Source of the DNA: CARZYU01 sp964370085
GTDB taxonomy: Bacteria > Bacillota_I > Bacilli_A > RF39 > UBA660
Direction of reading: 5' to 3'
Assembly: GCA_964370085.1 (NCBI GenBank)
Contig: CAYJHI010000014.1
Span: 1 to 26,179, forward strand
DNA length: 26,179 nt
Shown here: positions 20,730-26,179 of the stretch, in pieces
How positions within the stretch are numbered: the first letter of the stretch is position 1
Layout: each line of letters opens with the position of its first letter
Program-made: the position numbers and the translations under genes
Notes under the pieces: model-generated
Told to the model about the DNA's origin: nothing
Databases searched by the model: none
Seen by the model: the letters and a program-made list of their open reading frames with translations, nothing else

Positions 20730-21221
20730 ATGCGGGGGTTTAAAAAAGTATCGTTAGATACCTTTAGAAAAGACGTAAGTTTAAATAATGTTGAAGATGT
20801 GTATAATAATATAAACATTCCTAAAAGACATTCAAGATGTGCTTGTGGTTATGACATAGAAACACCATATAGATTTACAATTAAACCAAATGAAATAATA
20901 AAGATACCTACTGGAATAAAGGTTTATTTTGAAGAAGATGAAATGTTTAGTTTATATGTTAGAAGTAGTATTGGTTTTAAACATAATATTAGACTTGTAA
21001 ATCAAGTGGGTATTTTTGAATCGGATTATTATAATAATGAAACTAACGAAGGACAAATATATTTTAAAATACAAAATCATGGTGAAAAAGAAGTTACTTT
21101 TGAAGCTAATGAAAGAATAGTACAAGGAGTATTCACTAAGTTTTTGACTGTAGATAATGATGTTGCTACAAAGGTAAGAAAAGGTGGTATGGGAAGTACT
21201 AACAAGGAGGAAGAATGTTAA
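20730..21221 (+). CDS. dut: dUTPase-family protein (divergent)
   Basis: A 163-residue protein with the trimeric dUTPase motifs in order: motif 1 ACGYDIET (38-45), motif 2 RSSIGFK (79-85 region), motif 3 GIFESDY (94-100), motif 4 ERIVQGVF (128-135) and motif 5 KGGMGSTN (151-158). The enzyme hydrolyses dUTP to dUMP and pyrophosphate, keeping uracil out of DNA. Two departures stand out. Motif 3 has Glu97 where the catalytic Asp of GxIDSDY is expected, with an insertion rich in Asn and Glu after it. Motif 5 lacks the aromatic residue of GFGSTG. Activity is plausible but should not be assumed. The N-terminal 30 residues are an extra extension. The gene begins 7 nt after cdsA and overlaps rseP by 7 nt. 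Confidence 0.8.
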   Translation: MRGFKKVSLDTFRKDVSLNNVEDVYNNINIPKRHSRCACGYDIETPYRFTIKPNEIIKIPTGIKVYFEEDEMFSLYVRSSIGFKHNIRLVNQVGIFESDYYNNETNEGQIYFKIQNHGEKEVTFEANERIVQGVFTKFLTVDNDVATKVRKGGMGSTNKEEEC

Positions 21222-22258
21222 CATTAATTTTATTTGTATTAATATTAGGAGTTATAATTTTTGTTCATGAACTTGGACATTTTATTATGGCGAAAAGAGC
21301 AGGTATTTACGTTCATGAATTTGCTTTAGGGATGGGTCCTAAAGTATGGAGTAAAAAAGGAAAAGATGGAGAAACAACCTATAGCTTAAGAGCAATTCCT
21401 ATTGGAGGTTTTTGTGCCCTAGCAGGTGAAGGTGGCGAAATGGACGAGGAATTACCTAAAGATCGTCTATTACAAAATAAAACTGTTTGGCAAAGATTTC
21501 TTACAATGGTTTTTGGTGCTTTAAACAACTTTATTTTAGCAATACTAATTTTACTAGCAATTGGTTTCATTTGGGGAGCACCAGACTTAACACCAATTAT
21601 AGATGAAATACCAACCGATTCATCAGCTTTTCAAGCAGGTATGGAAGTTGGAGATAAAATTATAAGTATCAACGGTAATAAAACAGATACTATAGATGAT
21701 GTTATGTTATATCTAACACTTGCAGATAAAGAAACAGTAACATCAATAGATGTAATCAAAGCAGATAAAACAGAAAAAACCTATAATATTAAACCACAAA
21801 TTCAAGAAACGGATGGACAAGAGCATTATGTTTACGGATTAAGTTTAGAAAAAGAATCAAGATATGGCTTTGTTGAAACAATCGAATATGCTGTAGTACA
21901 AACAGGTTCATTATTTAAACAAATGTTTATTACATTAGGAAGTTTATTCACAGGAGGACTACAAGTAAGTCAGTTATCAGGTCCTGTTGGAATATTCTCA
22001 ATTGTAGGAGACTCAGCTCAAGGAGGATTTGTTAATATCCTTTATTTAACTGCTTTGTTAAGTATTAATGTTGGATTCATTAACTTATTACCATTCCCAG
22101 CTTTTGATGGAGGAAGAATCTTATTCTTAGTTATTGAAAAAATAAAAGGAAAACCAATAAAAGCAGAAACAGAAAATATTATTCATAATATTGGGTTCTT
22201 TCTACTAATGGGCTTGATGATTTATATAACTATAAACGATGTATTTAGATTATTTTAG
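21215..22258 (+). CDS. rseP: Site-2 protease RseP/RasP family zinc metalloprotease
   Basis: A 347-residue intramembrane protease that cleaves single-span membrane proteins after site-1 processing, such as anti-sigma factors and signal peptide remnants. The zinc motif HELGH lies at residues 18-22 in the first membrane helix. A PDZ domain covers about 125-200 (AGMEVGDKIISINGN). The third ligand sits in LLPFPAFDGGRI (D298), near the C-terminal membrane helices. The length is shorter than E. coli RseP (one PDZ rather than two), as usual for Firmicutes. AAGGAGGAAG precedes the ATG, and the start overlaps dut. The gene ends the operon at 22261-22288. Confidence 0.95.
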   Translation: MLTLILFVLILGVIIFVHELGHFIMAKRAGIYVHEFALGMGPKVWSKKGKDGETTYSLRAIPIGGFCALAGEGGEMDEELPKDRLLQNKTVWQRFLTMVFGALNNFILAILILLAIGFIWGAPDLTPIIDEIPTDSSAFQAGMEVGDKIISINGNKTDTIDDVMLYLTLADKETVTSIDVIKADKTEKTYNIKPQIQETDGQEHYVYGLSLEKESRYGFVETIEYAVVQTGSLFKQMFITLGSLFTGGLQVSQLSGPVGIFSIVGDSAQGGFVNILYLTALLSINVGFINLLPFPAFDGGRILFLVIEKIKGKPIKAETENIIHNIGFFLLMGLMIYITINDVFRLF

Positions 22259-22260
22259 CT

Positions 22261-22288
22261 AAAGGATATTAATTTATCCTTTTTTTTT
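22261..22288 (+). terminator. Terminator of cdsA-dut-rseP
   Basis: AAAGGATA (22261-22268) pairs with TATCCTTT (22275-22282) around a 6-nt loop, followed by T to 22288. Confidence 0.9.
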
Positions 22289-22289
22289 G

Positions 22290-22295
22290 TATAAT
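22290..22295 (+). promoter_or_regulatory. -10 element of the priA promoter
   Basis: A perfect TATAAT follows directly after the terminator T-run, about 20 nt before the priA start. No recognisable -35 is found, since that position falls in the terminator hairpin. Confidence 0.5.
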
Positions 22296-22314
22296 ATAAA
22301 CAGAGGTGAATTCA

Positions 22315-24483
22315 ATGATCGCAGAAGTATTAGTACAAATAAATGCCTTTAGTGTTGATAAAGTATTTGATTATATAATACCATCTCACCTAACAGAAAA
22401 TATAACAGTAGGAAAAAGAGTCGTCGTACCATTTGGAAGTCAAACAATAGAAGGGTTTATTTTAAAGATAAAAAATAAAAGTAAAGAAGAACTAAAAGAA
22501 ATAATATCAGTCGTAGATGAAGATATCGTCTTAAATAAAGAACTATTAGAACTAGGTAAATATTTAAAAGAAAAAACTCTAGCTAATTTAATCAACTGTT
22601 ATCAAGCTATGCTACCAAAAGCTCTAAAAGCAAAATACGGAAAAACAGTTAATAAAAAATATGAAACATATGTTGTTTTAAAAGAAGAAGATTATTTTGA
22701 CATAAAACTACTACCTAAACAAGAAGAAATAATCAAACTATTAAAAAGAGATAAAAAAATTCTAAAAAAGAAATTAGTAGATATCTCATTAAGTGCCTTA
22801 AAAACATTACATAAAAAAGAACTAATATCTTTTGTTGAACAAGAAGTTTATCGTTATCAAAAAGATATTACTAAGAAAGAAATATTCCCATTAACTAATG
22901 ATCAACAAACAGTAGTTAATCAAGTAGAAAAATCATTTAGTAACACTAAAACTTTCCTTTTACATGGAGTAACTGGTAGTGGTAAGACAGAAGTTTATAT
23001 GGAACTTATCGATAAAGTTATAAAAAAAGGTAAAACAGCGATTATGTTAGTTCCTGAAATAACATTAACATCACAGATGATAGATCGTTTTCAAAGTCGT
23101 TTCGGTAATTCGATTGCAGTTCTCCACAGTGGATTATCAGATGGAGAAAAATATGATGAGTGGCGTAAGATAAATAAAAAAGAAGTTAATATTGTAATAG
23201 GTGCTAGAAGCGCAATCTTTGCTCCACTAGAAAAAATAGGAATAATCATTGTAGATGAAATGCACACAACTAGTTATAAGCAAGATAATAATCCCAAGTA
23301 TGATGCGATTGAAGTTGCGATTAAAAGAAGTGAAACTCATAAATGTCCAGTTGTATTAGGAAGCGCAACACCAACATTAGAATCATATGCCAGAGCCCAA
23401 AAAGGAGTATATGACTTACTAGAACTGCCTAATAGAATTAATAACAAACAACTACCTAAAGTAGAAATAATTAATATGGAAACAGAAGTTAAAAAAGGTA
23501 ATTTCATTTTTTCAGAGAAACTAAAGCAAGAAATAAGAACCAAAATAGAAAAAGAAGAACAAGTAATATTATTACTTAATAGAAGAGGTTACTCATCATT
23601 TGTCAGTTGTCAAAATTGTGGTGAAGTCGAAAAATGTCCTAATTGTGATATATCTCTAACTTATCATAAAAGTACTAATATGTTGAGGTGTCACTACTGT
23701 GGATATGCCAAAAATTTAGTAGATACCTGTTCACATTGTCATGAAGTTGCACTTACAACCTTAGGGACAGGAACAGAAAAAGTAGAAGAAGAACTACATA
23801 ATATTTTCCCGAGAGCTAAAGTTCTAAGAATGGATTATGATACAACTTCTACTAAAGGATCACACGAAAAAATAATAAATGCTTTTCAAAATAGAGAATA
23901 CGATATATTACTAGGAACACAAATGGTTGCAAAAGGATTAGATTTTCCTTATGTAACATTAGTAGGAGTAATAAATGCCGACACAAGTCTAAATATTCCA
24001 GATTTTAGAAGTAGTGAATACACTTATCAATTATTAGATCAAGTAAGTGGAAGAAGTGGAAGAAGTCACTTAGAAGGAAAAGTAATAATACAAACCTACA
24101 ATCCTGATCACTATGCTATTGAATATGTTAAGAACCATGATTACATAGGATTTTATCAAGAAGAGATGAAACTAAGACAACAACTAAAATATTCACCTTA
24201 TTACTACTTAACTTATATCAAAATAATAAGTCCTGATTACACAAATGCATCTAAAGCAGCGACAGAAATAAAAAAACATTTAAGTAGATATCTAACTAAT
24301 TCCATAATACTAGGACCATCAACTTGTAGTGTTTTTAGAATTAAAAACAATTATCGCTTTGGTATTATAATAAAGTATAAAAAAGAAGATAACTTATATG
24401 AAGTTCTAAAAAAAATAAAAGAACATTATCATACAAAGAATAAAGTAACAATAGATATAGATTTTAATCCAAATCAATTATAA
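22315..24483 (+). CDS. priA: Primosomal protein N' (replication restart helicase PriA)
   Basis: A 722-residue superfamily 2 DNA helicase that recognises stalled forks and loads the replicative helicase. The N-terminal 3' DNA-binding region is followed by Walker A GVTGSGKT (218-225), the DEAH-type box DEMH (314-317, usually DEEH), GSATPTLES, and the PriA zinc-binding insert with eight cysteines (C432, C435, C441, C444, C459, C462, C472, C475). The C-terminal helicase half carries GTGTEKVEEEL, LLGTQMVAKGLDFP, and DQVSGRSGR. All key parts are present, so it should be active. ATG 22315 is chosen because AGAGGTGA lies just upstream; a GTG at 22306 is inside that ribosome site. It is transcribed alone; the def-fmt genes that follow priA in Bacillus are absent. 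Confidence 0.95.
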   Translation: MIAEVLVQINAFSVDKVFDYIIPSHLTENITVGKRVVVPFGSQTIEGFILKIKNKSKEELKEIISVVDEDIVLNKELLELGKYLKEKTLANLINCYQAMLPKALKAKYGKTVNKKYETYVVLKEEDYFDIKLLPKQEEIIKLLKRDKKILKKKLVDISLSALKTLHKKELISFVEQEVYRYQKDITKKEIFPLTNDQQTVVNQVEKSFSNTKTFLLHGVTGSGKTEVYMELIDKVIKKGKTAIMLVPEITLTSQMIDRFQSRFGNSIAVLHSGLSDGEKYDEWRKINKKEVNIVIGARSAIFAPLEKIGIIIVDEMHTTSYKQDNNPKYDAIEVAIKRSETHKCPVVLGSATPTLESYARAQKGVYDLLELPNRINNKQLPKVEIINMETEVKKGNFIFSEKLKQEIRTKIEKEEQVILLLNRRGYSSFVSCQNCGEVEKCPNCDISLTYHKSTNMLRCHYCGYAKNLVDTCSHCHEVALTTLGTGTEKVEEELHNIFPRAKVLRMDYDTTSTKGSHEKIINAFQNREYDILLGTQMVAKGLDFPYVTLVGVINADTSLNIPDFRSSEYTYQLLDQVSGRSGRSHLEGKVIIQTYNPDHYAIEYVKNHDYIGFYQEEMKLRQQLKYSPYYYLTYIKIISPDYTNASKAATEIKKHLSRYLTNSIILGPSTCSVFRIKNNYRFGIIIKYKKEDNLYEVLKKIKEHYHTKNKVTIDIDFNPNQL

Positions 24484-24512
24484 AAAAAGAGTAGTTAAAA
24501 CTATTCTTTTTT
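24483..24512 (+). terminator. Terminator of priA
   Basis: AAAAAAGAGTAGT (24483-24495) pairs with ACTATTCTTTTTT (24500-24512), with one G-T pair and a 4-nt loop. The T-tract lies in the 3' arm. Confidence 0.85.
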
Positions 24513-24520
24513 GGTATAAT
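24512..24520 (+). promoter_or_regulatory. Extended -10 promoter of the SDR gene
   Basis: TGGTATAAT matches TGnTATAAT exactly, adjoining the priA terminator. No clear -35 is seen. The ribosome site AGGGTGAG follows, with ATG at 24539. Confidence 0.65.
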
Positions 24521-24538
24521 ACATATAGGGTGAGAAGA

Positions 24539-25321
24539 ATGAAATTGAAGGGTAAAGTTGCAATCATTACTGGTGGTGCGATGGGTAATGGTTTAGGAAT
24601 TGTAAAAGTTTTTTTAAGACATGGTGCCGATGTAATAATAGTAGACTATTCTGATAAATTAAATGATGTCTTACAAGAATTAAAAAGTCCTAATGCCTTA
24701 GGTTACAAAGCAGATATTAGAGATAGTGAAATGTTAGATTTAATCGTTAAAGATGTTATCTCTAAGAAAGGTAAAGTAGATATTTTAGTCAATAATGCAG
24801 GAGTAGCTAAATTAGAAAAATTTGAAGAAATGAGTACTGATGTTAGAGATTATCACTTTGATATTAATATAAAAGGAACATGGAATATAACTAAAGCTGT
24901 TATTCCTTATATGAAAGAACAAAAGTATGGGAAAATAGTAAATCTTTCTAGTGTGACAGGACCATTAGTAGCAGACACAGGAGAAGTAGCATATGCCACA
25001 ACTAAAGCAGCACTTATAGGTTTTACTAAAGCCTTAGCAATAGAAATGGTTGATTATAATATAAATGTAAATGCCATAATGCCAGGTTATATTATGACAC
25101 CAATGGTTGAATCAATAGCGAAAGATAGTGATGCTTCTAATCCAGATAGTATTATAAAAGGAATAGCAAATGGTATACCAATGAAAAGACTAGGTACTAT
25201 CGAAGAATTAGGCGAACTAGCCGCTTTCCTAGCAAGTGAAGAATCTAATTATATAACAGGTCAACAAATAGTAATAGATGGTGGAGCAACTCTACCAGAA
25301 ACAAAATCAGTAGGAGTATAG
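24539..25321 (+). CDS. ucpA: SDR family oxidoreductase, UcpA-like
   Basis: A 260-residue classical short-chain dehydrogenase. It has the NAD(P) motif TGGAMGNGLG (11-20), NNAGVAKLEKF (85-95), the catalytic SSVTG (137-141), Y152-xxx-K156 in AYATTKAAL, and PGYIMTPM. Asp36 after the second strand (VIIVDYS) favours NAD(H). The match to the UcpA type runs to the last residues (VIDGGATLPETKSVGV), where most SDRs diverge, so the subgroup call is good. The physiological substrate of UcpA is not firmly known. ATG 24539 follows AGGGTGAG; an in-frame GTG at 24530 is rejected because it lies in the ribosome site. A hypothetical membrane protein gene starts two bases after the stop, so the two are co-transcribed. 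Confidence 0.88.
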   Translation: MKLKGKVAIITGGAMGNGLGIVKVFLRHGADVIIVDYSDKLNDVLQELKSPNALGYKADIRDSEMLDLIVKDVISKKGKVDILVNNAGVAKLEKFEEMSTDVRDYHFDINIKGTWNITKAVIPYMKEQKYGKIVNLSSVTGPLVADTGEVAYATTKAALIGFTKALAIEMVDYNINVNAIMPGYIMTPMVESIAKDSDASNPDSIIKGIANGIPMKRLGTIEELGELAAFLASEESNYITGQQIVIDGGATLPETKSVGV

Positions 25322-25323
25322 AT

Positions 25324-26037
25324 ATGGGTTTATTTAACAAAAAGAAAAAAGAAGAAGAAAAGAAAGATCCAATGTTTTCGCCAAGAACGAAAGGACTAGC
25401 ATTTTTTGCTTTTTATGGGTTCTTTTTTGCATTCTTTATAATGTATACAGGATCATTATCAAGTCAAGTAGAAGAACAAGAAGATAAAGTAGAAATACCT
25501 TCATATTCAATTGAACAGATAAATGAGGGAAATCATAAGTATAAATATACATTAATAGAAGATAATATAACAACAATAATAGAAGGTGAAAGAAACTTAG
25601 CGAAGCAACAATATACAAAGTCAAGTAATGAAATAGTAGAAACATATTTTGATAATAATGGAACTATATTAATAAAGAGTGAAGAATGGGAGTTATATCA
25701 GGAACAACCAATTCCTTATGTAGAGTTCACTGATATAAAAACAATTAATCAATTGATTAAAAACAGTACCTTTATAGCAAAAACAGAGTTTGCTAATCAA
25801 GAAGAAACATTAGAGTATCACATTAGTACAACGACATTAGTAGAAATATTAGAAGATGAGCAAATAGATCTAGCAGATGAACCTAATATTATAAAATTAT
25901 ATATTAAAGATGATGAAGTATACAAAGTAGAATTAAATATTAGTAGTTATACTAAATATAAAGAAACAAGTGATCAAACAACTTATACTTTAGAATACAG
26001 TGAGTTTAATACAGTAGAAGAATTAACTCAAGAATAA
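25324..26037 (+). CDS. Single-pass membrane protein of unknown function
   Basis: A 237-residue protein with a very basic and acidic N-terminal tail (NKKKKEEEKK), one membrane helix at about residues 24-44 (FFAFYGFFFAFFIMYTG), and a large extracytoplasmic part rich in Glu, Ile, Thr and Tyr with alternating strand-like segments. The inside-positive tail predicts an N-in, C-out topology. No enzyme motif, Cys pair or cell-wall sorting signal is seen, and I recognise no family. The outer part contains a repeating pattern of short beta strands, as in immunity, adhesin-like or lipoprotein-type domains, but that is not enough to name it. It lies two bases after the SDR gene and is followed after 9 nt by another exported or membrane protein. 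Confidence 0.7.
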   Translation: MGLFNKKKKEEEKKDPMFSPRTKGLAFFAFYGFFFAFFIMYTGSLSSQVEEQEDKVEIPSYSIEQINEGNHKYKYTLIEDNITTIIEGERNLAKQQYTKSSNEIVETYFDNNGTILIKSEEWELYQEQPIPYVEFTDIKTINQLIKNSTFIAKTEFANQEETLEYHISTTTLVEILEDEQIDLADEPNIIKLYIKDDEVYKVELNISSYTKYKETSDQTTYTLEYSEFNTVEELTQE

Positions 26038-26046
26038 AGGTGACTT

Positions 26047-26179
26047 ATGGAAAAGAGTAATAAGAAGAAATTATATATGATACTAGCAATACTAGGAGGT
26101 ATACTTTTATTAGGAGGAACTTCTTATGCAGTATTAACTTTAGTATTAAGTGGAGATGTTGCTAATAAGTTAGTATTAG
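26047..26179 (+). CDS. N-terminus of a membrane or exported protein (partial)
   Basis: The frame starts at ATG 26047 behind AAAGGTGA and runs off the right edge after 44 codons. It encodes a short basic start (EKSNKKK) and a hydrophobic helix (LYMILAILGGILLLGGTSYAVL), then a polar segment, SGDVANKLVL. This fits a signal anchor or a signal peptide with cleavage near SYA. Such starts occur in many exported proteins, including SipW-processed ones, but the visible part does not identify the family. It is co-transcribed with the preceding hypothetical gene. Confidence 0.6.
   Translation, partial: MEKSNKKKLYMILAILGGILLLGGTSYAVLTLVLSGDVANKLVL

Noticed and set aside
1..26179. CRISPR arrays, tRNA/rRNA genes, insertion sequences or prophage genes
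   Set aside because: No regularly spaced direct repeats, cloverleaf-like segments, transposase or integrase motifs were seen.

Overview
The window is strongly AT-rich bacterial DNA with standard code-11 usage: TGA serves as a stop (for example at the ends of miaB and the Alg14-like gene) and Trp is TGG. The gene set points to a spore-forming, low-GC Bacillota of the Bacilli/Erysipelotrichia type, perhaps an uncultured gut lineage. The main clue is the Bacillus-like order miaB - ricA(ymcA) - cotE, with a recognisable outer spore coat protein CotE. LtaS-like, UppS, CdsA, RseP and PriA proteins of Firmicutes type agree. The exact taxon cannot be set from this sequence. All confident genes lie on the + strand. 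One very short candidate lies on the - strand.

Layout. 1-1472: the tail of an unidentified gene with a terminator, then a zinc-ribbon membrane protein. 1505-6535: a surface glycan operon with its own promoter. It encodes a split Alg14/Alg13-like glycosyltransferase, a Wzt/Wzm (TagH/TagG) type ABC exporter, a GtrB-like polyprenyl-phosphate sugar transferase and a GtrII-like polytopic glucosyltransferase. 6524-9467: an unknown 164-aa protein, miaB and ricA, then cotE as its own unit between two terminators, with a SigK/SigE-like promoter. 9448-10068: rpsP and khpA behind a perfect consensus promoter; rimM and trmD do not follow. 10120-15450: a second glycan block with a CapE/FnlA-type dehydratase, a 1076-aa three-domain glycosyltransferase and a GT2 paralogous to its middle domain. 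15452-19532: a secreted ComEC-like metallo-beta-lactamase protein with DUF3006, uppS, an LtaS-like synthase and a GtrA flippase. 19533-19930: the only long gap. 19877-22288: cdsA, dut, rseP. 22290-24512: priA. 24512-end: a UcpA-like SDR and two membrane or exported proteins of unknown function, the last cut by the window edge.

The genes share one theme, which is undecaprenyl-phosphate supply (uppS), phospholipid supply (cdsA), teichoic-acid-like polymerisation (LtaS-like), glycan assembly and export (Alg13/14, ABC exporter), and extracytoplasmic sugar decoration (GtrB, GtrII, GtrA). Core housekeeping genes are spread between these blocks.

The strongest candidate for something undescribed is the gap between gtrA and cdsA. 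On the + strand it holds a promoter, an approximately 87-nt RNA and a strong terminator. On the - strand it holds a 21-codon hydrophobic miniprotein with a near-perfect Shine-Dalgarno. The predicted 5' parts of the two opposed transcripts carry the same sequence element, so the locus is bounded by an imperfect inverted repeat. It resembles a type I toxin-antitoxin locus or a very small mobile element, but I cannot match it to a named family.
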